A stretch of 64,000 bases of DNA from Peptoclostridium sp. Lineage in GTDB: Bacteria; Bacillota; Clostridia; Peptostreptococcales; Peptostreptococcaceae. The position numbers and the translations under genes are program-made. This document shows positions 53,339-63,023 of this stretch, piece after piece. A model generated the notes under the pieces. That model was not told where the DNA came from. It made no database searches and was given only the letters and a program-made list of their open reading frames with translations. The stretch is from positions 1-64,000 of the forward strand of contig NZ_WXFG01000029.1 in assembly GCF_009881055.1 (NCBI RefSeq), given 5' to 3'. Each line of letters opens with the position of its first letter. The first letter of the stretch is position 1.

Positions 53339-54211
53339 CTATCTTATTCTTTCGGGGCTTACTACCATAACCTTGTCTATATTTTTAAAATCCACATACG
53401 GTTTGACTTTCACATTTTTCACCAAGCTCTTCTTGTCTTCCTCGACCTGCTGAATTTCGCCTATTGGTATGCCTTCCGTATACATTCCAAGACCCGAGGT
53501 GACAAGCATGTCCCCGGGAGAAACGTCATAATCCATGTCAAACATGTACCCGACAAGAAAACCTTCACTGTCCTCGAATGTGTCTACAGTTATGTTCTTT
53601 CTGATAACGCCCATGTAGTCAGGCTTTCTCAGGACCTTGAAACTTACGGCGGACTTGTAGTTTATTATGGATATTGCCTTTGAATAGTTCTTTGAGACTT
53701 CATACACTATCCCCGCGAGGCCATCTCCCGTAAGCACTATACTCTCATTTTCTACGCCGTCGTTGCTGCCGGCGTCGATTACAAAGCTTTCATACATGTT
53801 GCCGTCATTTTTTGCAATAACCTTAGAGCTTACGTAGTTCTTCACAGGAACGTTCTGCACATAGTTGAGCGACCTTTTCAGATCGGTAAGCTCCATTAAT
53901 TCCTCCTGCGACAAATCCAGCTCTATGACCTGCTTTTTTAGCTCCTGGTTTTCCTTTTTAAGCCGGGCGAGCTCCTTCATGTTTTTGCCGTACGAGAAAA
54001 TGCCGTCGGCATTGGAGCTTATGCCGGAAAAGAAGCCTCCGGCCGTTTTTTCCATAGGCGAAAAAATTTCTATTCCAATAGACGACATGAATCTTGCAGC
54101 TGCGCTTCCGGCCAGTGAAAACGAGATAATTAAAATTAGAATGATAGCTATTGCAACAATAGCTATCATTTCTTTACCTGCCTTTTTCTTTTTAAACATA
54201 AGTTTTATCAT
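53339..54211 (-). CDS. mreC: Rod shape-determining protein MreC
   Basis: A 290-residue bitopic protein with one membrane segment (about 14-36), an extracellular coiled coil (about 75-112) and the MreC beta-domain with VIAKNDGNMYESFVIDAGSNDGVEN near 140. It bridges MreB and the wall synthases. GGGTGATGTC precedes the ATG. Length is normal. Confidence 0.95.
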   Translation of the reverse strand: MIKLMFKKKKAGKEMIAIVAIAIILILIISFSLAGSAAARFMSSIGIEIFSPMEKTAGGFFSGISSNADGIFSYGKNMKELARLKKENQELKKQVIELDLSQEELMELTDLKRSLNYVQNVPVKNYVSSKVIAKNDGNMYESFVIDAGSNDGVENESIVLTGDGLAGIVYEVSKNYSKAISIINYKSAVSFKVLRKPDYMGVIRKNITVDTFEDSEGFLVGYMFDMDYDVSPGDMLVTSGLGMYTEGIPIGEIQQVEEDKKSLVKNVKVKPYVDFKNIDKVMVVSPERIR

Positions 54212-54224
54212 GACATCACCCGGA

Positions 54225-55295
54225 CTATTTCTTCGTCGATATTAGCACTTTTCTGAGCGTATCTATTTCCTCAATGGCCTTGCCTGTGCCCAGAGCTACG
54301 CAATCCAAAGGATTCTCGGCTATTCTGACAGGCATGTATGTCTCTTTGTTTATAAGTACGTCGAGCCCTTTAAGCAGCGCTCCGCCGCCCGCAAGCAGTA
54401 TTCCGTTTGTCATGATATCCGCCGCTAGCTCAGGTGGAGTCTTCTCAAGTGTCGCCTTGATGGCGTCTAGTATTATAGTCACCGGTTCTTTAAGCGCATG
54501 CCTTATCTCCTCGGCATTGACTTCCACCGTCTTTGGAAGCCCCTCTACAAGATCCCTTCCCCTAATGAACATGCTCTGCTGCTCACCTTCATATTCATGG
54601 GCAGATCCTATTGTAATCTTGATTTCTTCGGCTGTCCTCTCGCCTATCATTAGGCTGTATTCCTTTTTAATATAGCTGACTATTGCCTCGTCGAATTCGT
54701 CTCCGCCTATCCTTACTGATTTTGCAGTCACAATGCCCCCAAGAGAAATAACGGCTATCTCGGTAGTTCCTCCGCCAATGTCAACAACCATGTTGCCGGC
54801 TGGCTCCGCCACCTGCAGACCTGCGCCAATAGCTGCCGCCATCGGTTCTTCAATTAGATAAACCTCTCTTGCTCCAGCCTGCATCGCTGCGTCTTCAATG
54901 GCTCTTTTTTCGACCTGAGTAACCCCGTAAGGTATGCATACTACTATCCTTGGATTGAACATCGATTTTTTTGGGCTGGCTTTTCTTATGAAGTATTTGA
55001 TCATGCTCTGAGTTATGTCAAAGTCAGCTATTACTCCGTCCTTCATAGGCCTTATTGCTACTATGTGTCCCGGAGTCCTGCCTATCATTTTCTTGGCTTC
55101 TTCGCCTACCTCAAGGACATTCTTGCCGCTTTCTTCAACTGCGACAACTGATGGTTCCCTCAGAACTATCCCCTTGCCCCTTAAATAGACGACCGTATTA
55201 GCTGTGCCAAGGTCTATTCCCATGTCGTTAGTCTTTATACTAAAAAGATTAAAACCGAAGATTCCAGTTCCCGATCTTTTTTTTCCCTTTGCCAT
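54225..55295 (-). CDS. mreB: Rod shape-determining actin homologue MreB
   Basis: A 356-residue bacterial actin. The phosphate-1 motif is [14 protein letters not shown] (near residue 25), the phosphate-2 motif [19 protein letters not shown] (near 170), and the adenosine motif [14 protein letters not shown] (near 300). It directs elongation machinery under the membrane. AGGGAGG precedes the ATG. It follows radC in the same operon. Confidence 0.97.
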   Translation of the reverse strand: MAKGKKRSGTGIFGFNLFSIKTNDMGIDLGTANTVVYLRGKGIVLREPSVVAVEESGKNVLEVGEEAKKMIGRTPGHIVAIRPMKDGVIADFDITQSMIKYFIRKASPKKSMFNPRIVVCIPYGVTQVEKRAIEDAAMQAGAREVYLIEEPMAAAIGAGLQVAEPAGNMVVDIGGGTTEIAVISLGGIVTAKSVRIGGDEFDEAIVSYIKKEYSLMIGERTAEEIKITIGSAHEYEGEQQSMFIRGRDLVEGLPKTVEVNAEEIRHALKEPVTIILDAIKATLEKTPPELAADIMTNGILLAGGGALLKGLDVLINKETYMPVRIAENPLDCVALGTGKAIEEIDTLRKVLISTKK

Positions 55296-55308
55296 TTTTG
55301 TTTCCTCC

Positions 55309-56004
55309 CTAAATAAGTGAATGCTCCTTGAAGCTATAATATACGCCGTCGCCGAGTATTATGTGGTCTAATATCTTGATTCCAATCAGGCTGGAACATT
55401 CTAAAAGCCTCTTGGTTATATTCTTGTCCTCTGCGCTGGGATCCGGATTTCCTGAAGGGTGGTTATGTATCAATACTATGCTGTTGGCACTTCTCCTGAT
55501 GGGTTCTACAAAGACTTCCCTTGGATGGACTATTGACGAGTTGAGCGAACCAACTGAAACATCAGTATCGCATATGACTTCATTCTTAGTATTGAGCATT
55601 ACTACCTTGAATATTTCCTTCTTGAGATATCGCATCTCTTCCATATATATCCTGGAAATATCTTCAGGGTGAGTTATCCTGGGCCTGTGTCCCATTGATG
55701 ATCTCGAAAGTCTCTTGCCCAGCTCGAGAGCCGCTACAATCTGACAGGCCTTGGCGTTGCCGACTCCCTTAACCTTGCTGAGCTCCTCTATGCTTACGTT
55801 GTAAAGGCTCCTTATACCCTCTTTGTCCATGTTCACTATGCGCTTGGCCAGATCCAGTGCTGAGACATTTTTGCTCCCCGTCCGAATCAGTATGGCTATA
55901 AGCTCTGCATTAGTAAGACTTTCGGGTCCTTTGAGGGTAAGCTTCTCCCTCGGCCTTTCGCATTCGGCCATTTCATTGATCATCAAACTGGTTTTTGTAT
56001 CCAC
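55309..56004 (-). CDS. radC: RadC family (JAB/MPN) protein
   Basis: A 231-residue protein. An N-terminal helix-hairpin-helix region ([20 protein letters not shown], about 70-90) is followed by a JAB domain. Metal ligands are in [16 protein letters not shown] (near residue 175), and an upstream Glu (PREVFVEPI) is also conserved. The name comes from a misassigned radiation mutant, and the true role is unclear. The start is a GTG at 56004 with AAAGGAGG 8 bases upstream; a frame 12 codons longer overlaps that site. It leads the mre operon. Confidence 0.93.
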   Translation of the reverse strand: MDTKTSLMINEMAECERPREKLTLKGPESLTNAELIAILIRTGSKNVSALDLAKRIVNMDKEGIRSLYNVSIEELSKVKGVGNAKACQIVAALELGKRLSRSSMGHRPRITHPEDISRIYMEEMRYLKKEIFKVVMLNTKNEVICDTDVSVGSLNSSIVHPREVFVEPIRRSANSIVLIHNHPSGNPDPSAEDKNITKRLLECSSLIGIKILDHIILGDGVYYSFKEHSLI

Positions 56005-56141
56005 GGCGTTTTCCTCCTTTGAATTATATAACATTTTCAAAAAAAATAATAGAGTACTGCGAAAATATTATATGCAGGCCTCAAGTACCCTTATACCCAT
56101 ATAGCTTCTATTTCTTCCTCATTTTGGTTTTTGTGCAAAAT

Positions 56142-56176
56142 AAAAAAGACATCCCAGATTACTAGATGTCTTTTTT
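56142..56176. terminator. Bidirectional terminator overlapping the maf 3' end
   Basis: Arms AAAAAAGACATC and GATGTCTTTTTT form a 12-bp stem around 11 bases. It contains the maf stop codon and ends the rnf-maf transcript; T runs are present on both strands. Confidence 0.85.
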
Positions 56177-56758
56177 ATTTTGCCATATGAAATTGCCAAG
56201 CCCTTCTTTTTTAAGCGTATCGTACAGCCGGGATATAGGCAGTCCCACAACATTGTTGTAGTCACCTTCTATCCTCTCCACAAAAATAGCACCAATGCCC
56301 TGTATTCCGTAGGCTCCGGCCTTGTCATGCGGTTCTCCTGTGCCAATATAGGCTCTGATTTCCTCATCGCTTATGCTTTTCATGAATACGAAGGTTTCCT
56401 CGCAGAATACCTCGGTTTTGCCCCTGCCTACAACCGCAACGCCGGTGCATACCTGATGTCTTTTTCCGCTTAGCTTTGAAAGCATTCCATATGCATCCTC
56501 GGGGCTCTGCGGCTTGCCAAGTACCCTGCCGCCGTAAGCAACCACCGTATCTGCACCGATAACAACACAGTTCTCTTCCACTTTACCTTGAACAGCGAGA
56601 GCCTTTTTAAGCGCCAGCTCCTTTACAATATCACAGGGAGCTTTCCCACTCTCAAGTGTTTCATCTACTTCCTCGACGACTATGTCAAATTTCAGGCCCA
56701 TCTGCTCCAGAAGCTCTTTTCTTCTGGGTGAAGCTGAAGCCAGTATTATCCTATTCAT
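56162..56758 (-). CDS. maf: Nucleotide pyrophosphatase Maf
   Basis: A 198-residue Maf/HAM1-like enzyme that hydrolyses dTTP, UTP or modified nucleotides. The N-terminal ASASPRRKELLEQMGL motif and the central VIGADTVVAYGGRVLGKP motif are intact. In Bacillus Maf delays septation when overproduced. It ends the rnf operon and sits before radC-mreB, a common neighbour arrangement. GGAGGG precedes the ATG. Confidence 0.95.
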   Translation of the reverse strand: MNRIILASASPRRKELLEQMGLKFDIVVEEVDETLESGKAPCDIVKELALKKALAVQGKVEENCVVIGADTVVAYGGRVLGKPQSPEDAYGMLSKLSGKRHQVCTGVAVVGRGKTEVFCEETFVFMKSISDEEIRAYIGTGEPHDKAGAYGIQGIGAIFVERIEGDYNNVVGLPISRLYDTLKKEGLGNFIWQNKKDI

Positions 56759-56772
56759 ATTCCCTCCGGCTG

Positions 56773-57633
56773 CTATTTCTCATCTGCCTTTTCGGCAGCT
56801 GCGTTCTTCTTTTCCTGAGCTTTTCTGACCTTTTCCATTTTTTCAGGATTTCCGGATATTGCGCTTGTCGGGCACTTGACCGGACATATATGGCACTGCT
56901 TGCATTTTTCATAGTCTATAATGGCCAGCTTGTCTATGACATGCACAGCATCAAAAGGACATACCTTCTGACAAATCCCGCAGCCAATGCAGCCCACCTT
57001 GCACTTGTCCTTTACTTCCTTGCCGAATTCATGGCTGTTGCACTCGACTATTACTTCCTGCTTGTACGGCACCCACTTGATTATACTCTTGGGGCATTGC
57101 TCAAGACACTTGCCGCAGGCTACGCACTTATCCTTGTCTATTACAGCTATTCCGTCTACAATTGATATGGCTCCAAAGTCGCAAACGTTCTTACATGTGC
57201 CAAAGCCCAGACATCCGTAGCTGCAAGACTTTTGTCCATTGTTCGCAAGGACAGCCGCCTTGCAGTCGTGTATCCCCTGGTAGTCAGCTTTCTGATGAGC
57301 ATTTTTGCAGTCACCCTTGCATATCACATGCGCCACGCGTTTTTCCATCGCATCAGCCTGGACTCCCATAATAGCTGCGATATTGCCTGCCGTTTCGCTT
57401 CCGCCCACCGGACAGGCATTCACGGCAGCCTCTCCGTTTGCAATTGCCTGTGCCAGAGCGGCGCATCCAGGATATCCGCAGCCTCCGCAGTTTGCACCCG
57501 GCAAGGCGTTGTTTATTGCTTCTATCTTAGGATCGGACTCGACAGCAAACTTCTTGGAAGCGTATGCAAGCCCAACTCCGAAAAAGAGCCCCATCGAACC
57601 CAGACCAATCACAGTTTTTAATATATCGTTCAA
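56773..57633 (-). CDS. rnfB: Rnf complex subunit RnfB (ferredoxin input)
   Basis: A 286-residue iron-sulfur protein with an N-terminal membrane segment (about 5-25). A 4Fe-4S domain follows (GANCGGCGYPGCAAL near 50), and several Cys clusters lie further on: CACGKCLEQCPKSI near 175 and the paired CIGCGICQKVCP and CKQCHICPVKCP near 215-250. It takes electrons from reduced ferredoxin. A Glu/Lys-rich tail ends the protein. The start is TTG with AGGAGGG about 8 bases upstream. In the operon the order is rnfC-D-G-E-A-B. Confidence 0.96.
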   Translation of the reverse strand: MNDILKTVIGLGSMGLFFGVGLAYASKKFAVESDPKIEAINNALPGANCGGCGYPGCAALAQAIANGEAAVNACPVGGSETAGNIAAIMGVQADAMEKRVAHVICKGDCKNAHQKADYQGIHDCKAAVLANNGQKSCSYGCLGFGTCKNVCDFGAISIVDGIAVIDKDKCVACGKCLEQCPKSIIKWVPYKQEVIVECNSHEFGKEVKDKCKVGCIGCGICQKVCPFDAVHVIDKLAIIDYEKCKQCHICPVKCPTSAISGNPEKMEKVRKAQEKKNAAAEKADEK

Positions 57634-57645
57634 ATGAAATCCCTC

Positions 57646-58215
57646 CTATACTAGTCCGATGAATCCCAGAAAGGCAATGGACATGAGCCCTGCTGTTATA
57701 AGCGCTATTGGGAATCCTTTGAATGCAGCGGGAACATCCGAAATTTCGAGTCTCTCCCTTATTCCGGCAAAGAGCACTATTGCAAGTGTAAAGCCTATGG
57801 CTGCACCTGCGCCGTTTATGACAGTCTCAACAAGCCCATAGCCGCTTTGAACGTTCAATATCGCAACACCCAGCACCGCACAGTTAGTAGTTATCAGAGG
57901 AAGAAACACACCCAGCGCCTGGTAGAGTGTGGGACTCATCTTCTGTATAACCATCTCAACAAACTGTACAAGTGATGCGATTACAAGTATGAATGCTATA
58001 GTCTGCATGAATTCGATGTCAAGCTTTATAAGCAGCTTTTGAACGAAGTACGTTATAAGTGAAGCCAGCGTCATTACGAACGTAACGGCCATTCCCATGC
58101 CGAGTGCGGTCTCCACTTTTTTGGAAACGCCAAGAAAAGGACATATGCCCAAGAATCTAGACATTACGAAGTTATTTACTAGTATAGAGCTGAGTAGTAT
58201 TATAAATATTTTCAT
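57646..58215 (-). CDS. rnfA: Rnf complex membrane subunit RnfA
   Basis: A 189-residue protein with about six membrane segments. The N-terminal [18 protein letters not shown] motif contains the Cys that binds an iron-sulfur site shared with RnfE. It is part of the membrane ion-translocating core. AGAGGTGAAAGC precedes the ATG. Paralogous to RnfE in the next gene. Confidence 0.97.
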   Translation of the reverse strand: MKIFIILLSSILVNNFVMSRFLGICPFLGVSKKVETALGMGMAVTFVMTLASLITYFVQKLLIKLDIEFMQTIAFILVIASLVQFVEMVIQKMSPTLYQALGVFLPLITTNCAVLGVAILNVQSGYGLVETVINGAGAAIGFTLAIVLFAGIRERLEISDVPAAFKGFPIALITAGLMSIAFLGFIGLV

Positions 58216-58237
58216 GCTTTCACCTCTTTCAGTATGT

Positions 58238-58828
58238 CTACCTTGCAGAAGTCAGCTTTTTGAATCCTGCCAGGAGTATTCCAAGAGCCAGGAATGCTCC
58301 TGGAGGAAGTATCATTATTAGAGCCGGCTTATAGCTGCTGCCGAGAATCATATGTCCGAATATAGTTCCGTTTCCAAGCAATTCCCTTATGCAGCCAAGT
58401 ACAGTAAGTGCTATCGCAAAGCCAAGGCCCATAGCAAGGCCGTCCATCATTGAAACAACAGGATTGTTCTTTGAAGCGAAACTCTCAGCCCTCGCAAGTA
58501 TCAGACAGTTGACGACTATCAGCGGTATGAAAAGCCCCAGCGCCTCATCGAGCGACGGCAGATAGGCCTTAATGAGCATGCCTACAAGTGTTACAAAAGT
58601 CGCTATTACGACTACATACGCCGGTATTCTGACCTTTGAGGGTATCAACTTCCTTATTAGCGATATTGCAAAATTCGAGCATAAAAGCACGGCTGAAGTA
58701 GCCAGTCCCATGCCAAGACCATTCTCAGCCGATGTAGTAACCGCCAGAGTGGGACACATTCCAAGCACCTGTCCGAAAACAGGGTTTTCAGTCACAAGAC
58801 CATTTTTAAAAATCTTACCTAGTTTCAA
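58238..58828 (-). CDS. rnfE: Rnf complex membrane subunit RnfE
   Basis: A 196-residue protein with about six membrane segments. [19 protein letters not shown] near residue 15 carries the conserved Cys that mirrors RnfA. It is also homologous to NqrD. The start is TTG with GGAGGTG about 7 bases upstream. It pairs with RnfA in the complex. Confidence 0.96.
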   Translation of the reverse strand: MKLGKIFKNGLVTENPVFGQVLGMCPTLAVTTSAENGLGMGLATSAVLLCSNFAISLIRKLIPSKVRIPAYVVVIATFVTLVGMLIKAYLPSLDEALGLFIPLIVVNCLILARAESFASKNNPVVSMMDGLAMGLGFAIALTVLGCIRELLGNGTIFGHMILGSSYKPALIMILPPGAFLALGILLAGFKKLTSAR

Positions 58829-58842
58829 GATACCACCTCCAG

Positions 58843-59400
58843 CTACTTATTCGTTTCGAGCACTGCCTTTGCAGCTTCATTTATTCCCGTTGTAACAGCT
58901 CTTGATGTTATAGTTGCTCCCGATATTGCAACAACTTCATTTTCCTTAGGCTGTCCGCTCTTGATAACATCTATTGGTTCATTTGTATTCATACCCGTAT
59001 ACTGGTCCTTGAATTCTCCGCTGGCTTTGCTTCCAAGTCCTGGCGTTTCTTTGTGATTGCCTATGCTGACGCCTGATATGCTTCCATCCAGGTTAAGCCC
59101 AACTATCACTTCCACAGGCCCCGAGTATCCTACAGGAAGTGTTCTTGCAACATATCCCTTTAATTCAGAGCCGCTGTATCCTTCATAAAGCTCACTTACT
59201 ATATCCGAGCCGAAATCTGCGCCCTCAATCTTTTTGAATTCTGTGGCCTCGGGCAGTACTGTCTGCCTTGATTTTTTGGCTGCCTCTTCACTTTTTTGAG
59301 CAATCAGAGGCTCTGTTACCTGGTTTGTGTAGCTGAGTACAAGTGCGGATATTGACGCTACAATAAAAAGCACTAGTCCCAGTCTTGCCATTTCCTTCAT
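58843..59400 (-). CDS. rnfG: Rnf complex subunit RnfG (covalent FMN)
   Basis: A 185-residue protein with one N-terminal membrane anchor (about 5-27) and an extracellular FMN-binding domain. The covalent FMN attachment site is the Thr in ISGATITSRAV (near residue 163), the S-G-A-T motif. It overlaps the rnfD stop by one base (TAATG). It passes electrons from RnfB/RnfD toward RnfC. Confidence 0.95.
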   Translation of the reverse strand: MKEMARLGLVLFIVASISALVLSYTNQVTEPLIAQKSEEAAKKSRQTVLPEATEFKKIEGADFGSDIVSELYEGYSGSELKGYVARTLPVGYSGPVEVIVGLNLDGSISGVSIGNHKETPGLGSKASGEFKDQYTGMNTNEPIDVIKSGQPKENEVVAISGATITSRAVTTGINEAAKAVLETNK

Positions 59401-60347
59401 TATTTAGCCACCTCCCCGAAAACCTTAGGAGTTGTATACCTTTCAATAAGCGGCGTGGCTACGTTCATTAGTATTATTGAATACGAAACGCCTTCCGGAT
59501 ATCCTCCGTAAAGTCTTATGACAGTAGTCAGCACTCCGCAGCCTACGGCGTATATTATCTGGCCTTTGGGAGTTACTGGAGAAGTTGAATAGTCAGTGGC
59601 CATAAATACAGCTCCAATTACAAGCCCCCCCGCAAACATGTGGAATAGCATGTAGCTTATGTCAAAGCCTCCAAGCAGCAGCGTCAATATTGCCACAGTT
59701 CCCATATAGTATACTGGGATTATGTATGTTATGACGCCTCTGTAAAGCAGATAGGCCCCGCCTATAAGCAGCAGCACAACCGATGTTTCTCCGACACAGC
59801 CTCCCACATTGCCTATGAAAAGGTCCTTGAGGCTTGCGGCTGCCATTGCCGCCTCCTTGCCCTGCTCGCTCAGTATGCCCAGAGGTGTAGCACTTGAAAC
59901 AGCGTCCGGGCCCGGATTCACCCACGATGTCATCTGCACAGGCCATGAAGCCAGAAGAACTGCTCTGGCTGCTAGCGCCGGATTCATGAAATTGTGGCCT
60001 ATGCCTCCAAAGAGCTGCTTAACAATTATAATTGCAAACAACGAGCCCACTACAGTAAGCCACCACGGAGCATTCGGCGGAAGGTGAAGAGCCAGAAGAA
60101 GTCCGGTTACTACGGCAGAAAGGTCTCCTACCGTAACCTTTCTTCCCGATAATTTTTGAAAAATCGCCTCAGCAGCTACTGCCGCCAATATGGCAGGTAC
60201 TATTACAACCACCGCTCCCATCCTGAAAAAATACAGAGCTCCCAGCGTCGCTGGAATAAGAGCTATTATGACATCCCTCATTATGTGGGATGTCGTGGTG
60301 CTAGAAACAATATGCGGAGACGATGATATCGTCAGTTTGTTTTCCAT
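59400..60347 (-). CDS. rnfD: Rnf complex subunit RnfD (covalent FMN)
   Basis: A 315-residue protein with about ten membrane segments. The covalent FMN Thr lies in VSSATPLG (near residue 160). LLALHLPPNAPWWL and GGIGHNFMNPALAARA are shared with NqrB. It forms part of the ion-conducting core. GGGAGG precedes the ATG. Note that downstream rnfG overlaps it. Confidence 0.96.
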   Translation of the reverse strand: MENKLTISSSPHIVSSTTTSHIMRDVIIALIPATLGALYFFRMGAVVVIVPAILAAVAAEAIFQKLSGRKVTVGDLSAVVTGLLLALHLPPNAPWWLTVVGSLFAIIIVKQLFGGIGHNFMNPALAARAVLLASWPVQMTSWVNPGPDAVSSATPLGILSEQGKEAAMAAASLKDLFIGNVGGCVGETSVVLLLIGGAYLLYRGVITYIIPVYYMGTVAILTLLLGGFDISYMLFHMFAGGLVIGAVFMATDYSTSPVTPKGQIIYAVGCGVLTTVIRLYGGYPEGVSYSIILMNVATPLIERYTTPKVFGEVAK

Positions 60348-60366
60348 AATATTTCCTCCCTGCTAC

Positions 60367-61692
60367 TTATTTTTGCTTTCTTCTGCTAGCAACTATTTCA
60401 CGTTTTGCCACCCTGATTGACTCGAGCAGAGGCCTTTTTGACGGACATATGAATGAGCAGGAACCGCACTCAATGCAATCCATCGCCTTGTACTCCTCCG
60501 CCTTTTTATAGTCGTACTTGAGGGAATAGGCGCTGATGTAGAGAGGCTGCAGATTCACAGGGCATACCGTAAAACATCTTCCGCACCTTATGCAGTTTTC
60601 GGGTTCAGGCCTTTTTGCTTCTTCTTTTGTAAGACATAGAATACCCGATGTCCCCTTTGTCACAGGTATCTGGACGCTGCTTTGCGCAAGGCCCATCATA
60701 GGACCTCCAGATATCACCTTGGCCGGCTCTTCCTTAAATCCTCCGCACTCATCAATCAAATCGCTGTAGAGCGTGCCTATTTTAACTATCAGATTATGCG
60801 GGCTGTTTATCGCCCCCCCTGTAACTGTAGTTATTCTCTCAATCGAAGGCATTCCGGTTTTTATGGTTCTGGCAATTTGTGCTGCTGTGGCAACGTTGTT
60901 AACCACAACCCCGGCATCCATTGGCAATCCTCCCGACGGAACCATCCTGCCCGTACATGCATAAATAAGCTGCTTTTCAGCACCCTGGGGATATTTTGTC
61001 TTTAGCAGCACTACGTTTATGTCCTCGCCGTCCTTTATTTCGTTTTGCATGCCGTTTATGACATCTTTTTTGTTATCCTCTATACCTATATACGCCCTGC
61101 TTATTCCAAGCGCCTTCATTATAGCCCGGGCTCCGTCAATAACATCTTCAGGCGTTTCGAGCATGAGCCTGTGGTCTGCAGTAAGGTAAGGCTCGCATTC
61201 AGCGCCGTTGAGCACAACTGTGTCGACGTTCTTCTCGCTCGGAGGCGAAAGCTTCACATGCGTGGGGAATGCCGCTCCTCCCATGCCCGCAATTCCCGCT
61301 TCCTTGATCATCTGTATAATCTCTTCGGGCGATAGCTCAGACAGGTCTCCCTTGGGAGTCACGCTCTCGTGGAGTTCGTCCTTGAAGTCATTCTCGATTA
61401 CAACACAAAGCACCTTTGTACCGCCCTGGAGCGGCATCTCCTTGAGCGCTTGTACAGTTCCCGACACTGATGAATGTACAGGTATCGACACGAAGCCCTG
61501 TGCCTCGCCGATTTTTTGCCCTACCTTTACATACTCACCCTTGCTTACGACAGGCACGCAGGGAGCCCCTATGTGCTGCAGCAAAGGAATATACACGACA
61601 CCTGGAGGCTTGGCCTTTGTAGCCGGCATATTCTCAGTCTGCTTTTTTCTATGCGGCGGATGTATTCCTCCCTTGAATGTAAAAAGCTGCAT
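60367..61692 (-). CDS. rnfC: Rnf complex subunit RnfC (NAD-binding)
   Basis: A 441-residue peripheral subunit. It has FKGGIHPPHRKKQT at the N-terminus, an FMN/NAD-binding domain with GAGIAGMGGAAFPTHVK (near residue 120), SLBB-like elements, and two 4Fe-4S motifs: CIRCGRCFTVCP (near 355) and CIECGSCSFICPSKRP (near 395). It hands electrons to NAD. The ATG at 61692 has AAGGAGG about 9 bases upstream; a frame 31 codons longer lacks a ribosome site. It is the first gene of rnfCDGEAB-maf. In amino-acid fermenters Rnf couples ferredoxin oxidation by NAD to a Na+ or H+ gradient. Confidence 0.96.
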   Translation of the reverse strand: MQLFTFKGGIHPPHRKKQTENMPATKAKPPGVVYIPLLQHIGAPCVPVVSKGEYVKVGQKIGEAQGFVSIPVHSSVSGTVQALKEMPLQGGTKVLCVVIENDFKDELHESVTPKGDLSELSPEEIIQMIKEAGIAGMGGAAFPTHVKLSPPSEKNVDTVVLNGAECEPYLTADHRLMLETPEDVIDGARAIMKALGISRAYIGIEDNKKDVINGMQNEIKDGEDINVVLLKTKYPQGAEKQLIYACTGRMVPSGGLPMDAGVVVNNVATAAQIARTIKTGMPSIERITTVTGGAINSPHNLIVKIGTLYSDLIDECGGFKEEPAKVISGGPMMGLAQSSVQIPVTKGTSGILCLTKEEAKRPEPENCIRCGRCFTVCPVNLQPLYISAYSLKYDYKKAEEYKAMDCIECGSCSFICPSKRPLLESIRVAKREIVASRRKQK

Positions 61693-62069
61693 ACTTTTAT
61701 CCTCCTTGTGAAAAATCTCAAAACAACAATTTATGTAGGTTACTGTTTCTTCCCAATTTTCTTTAAAGTATAACACAAAGGACATGTAGCTTTATTCTTA
61801 ATTAATTTATTAACGTTTAGGTGTGTACCTAATCAAATTATTTTATTTAAGCATTAAAATTTATTTTTTATGTTCGCCAGGATATCGTTTTCATATTTCA
61901 ATGTTTTTTTTGTCCCGAAAAAATGCATTTTCATGATAAGGCTGAAAAATATGTATTTTCTTGAAGGTTTGCATGCAAAAAAAACAAAAACAGTCTATTG
62001 TATTCAGTATATTGTGGACTTTTTTTAACAATCTGACTTTCCAGCTTGCTTCCGCTGTTTCTTGGAAAT
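61693..62069 (-). other. AT-rich intergenic region upstream of rnfC with possible promoter and palindrome
   Basis: No protein gene is convincing here. An extended -10 (TGTTATACT, about 61775-61767) may start the rnf transcript. About 45 bases further upstream a perfect palindrome TTAGGT-GTGT-ACCTAA (61817-61832) could be an operator. The rest is AT-rich with A and T tracts. I recognise no known riboswitch or small RNA. Confidence 0.45.
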
Positions 62070-62098
62070 AAAAAAACACCAGGTATTACCCTGGTGCC
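62070..62098 (-). terminator. Rho-independent terminator after the NlpC/P60 gene
   Basis: A stem (CACCAGG/CCTGGTG) with a 6-base loop is followed by seven T residues on the minus strand, about 22 bases past the stop. Confidence 0.9.
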
Positions 62099-62119
62099 AA
62101 GATTCTATGTATAGTTTTT

Positions 62120-63001
62120 TTAGTTTACTATTCTCTTTGCCCATTTGTAAGTTTCGCTGTAAAATCCGCTGTTTAGATCTGAAACTATTACTTTTCCCTG
62201 TGCCGAGGATGCATGCACGAATTTGCCGTTACCTGCATATATTCCGGTATGATTGACATTGCCGCTTCGGTCTGTAGTGAAAAACACAAGATCACCCGCT
62301 GCAAGACTTGACTTTTCTACAGTAGTCCCAAGCTTGCTCTGAGCCGTAGAGTTATGCGGCAGCTCTGTCCCAGCTGCACCCTTGTATACATATCTTGTGA
62401 AGCCTGAACAGTCAAAAGTGCTTGGTCCCATGGCTCCCCATACATATTTGCTTCCAAGAAGATTGAGCGCGTAGTTTGAGATTCCGCTTCTTCCCTCTCC
62501 TCTCGAAACAACTGCTGTCTGCTGCGTTTGCGTACTCAGCATAGGCACATTTGCATAAATCGAGTATATGTACGCTGTTTTTCCATCATATGTAACTCTG
62601 TACCAGTCGCCTGTTTTCTCGATTACATTCAGCTGAGCTCCCTTGCTCAACTTGGCAACTACGCTGCTTTGAGTGCTTGCTTCCTGCCTCAAATTCACAC
62701 TGTCTGCATTGACGTAACCGTCTATGCCTTCCTTAACTATCCCAGCATAGGCACTGCTTATCCAGCCTTCATTACCGTCAGTAAGTCTTATTTTATACCA
62801 ATCCTGAACATTTGAAATTATTAGAACTTCATTTTCATTGTAGAGTTTAGAGATTATAGTAGATGTGGTTGATGCTTCTTTTCTGACGTTAAGAGAAGTG
62901 GCTTGTACCTTTCCGATACTGAATGGCTGTGCAAAAACGCTGGAGCTGCCCAAACCCAGGGCTATCAAGATAGCAAAAAAGGCCCCAACTTTTTTAATCA
63001 T
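62120..63001 (-). CDS. Secreted SH3-domain NlpC/P60 endopeptidase
   Basis: A 293-residue exported peptidoglycan hydrolase. A signal peptide (about 1-24, ending SVFAQ) is followed by two bacterial SH3 domains (about 30-88 and 92-150; both contain the SLNVRKEAS/SVNLRQEAS motif). The NlpC/P60 domain (about 170-293) has the catalytic Cys in STFDCSGFTRYV (near 200) and His in VNHTGIYAG (near 250), with a second His in HASSAQG. It cleaves D-Glu to diamino-acid bonds in stem peptides. AGGGAGG lies 8 bases before the ATG. Only 22 bases separate it from the tRNA-Leu gene, with no promoter between. Confidence 0.95.
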   Translation of the reverse strand: MIKKVGAFFAILIALGLGSSSVFAQPFSIGKVQATSLNVRKEASTTSTIISKLYNENEVLIISNVQDWYKIRLTDGNEGWISSAYAGIVKEGIDGYVNADSVNLRQEASTQSSVVAKLSKGAQLNVIEKTGDWYRVTYDGKTAYIYSIYANVPMLSTQTQQTAVVSRGEGRSGISNYALNLLGSKYVWGAMGPSTFDCSGFTRYVYKGAAGTELPHNSTAQSKLGTTVEKSSLAAGDLVFFTTDRSGNVNHTGIYAGNGKFVHASSAQGKVIVSDLNSGFYSETYKWAKRIVN

Positions 63002-63023
63002 TTGTAGCCTCCCTTTAAATTAG

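Noticed and set aside
56020..56138. Promoter for radC-mreB from two TATAAT-like strings
   Set aside because: No acceptable -35 at 16-18 bases for either; not called although a promoter is likely there.
61693..61785. N-terminal extension of RnfC
   Set aside because: No homology or ribosome site; AAGGAGG precedes the ATG at 61692.
61891..62079. Minus-strand open frame of 62 codons between rnfC and the NlpC/P60 gene
   Set aside because: It begins within the terminator of the NlpC/P60 gene, has no ribosome site and is AT-rich low-complexity sequence.
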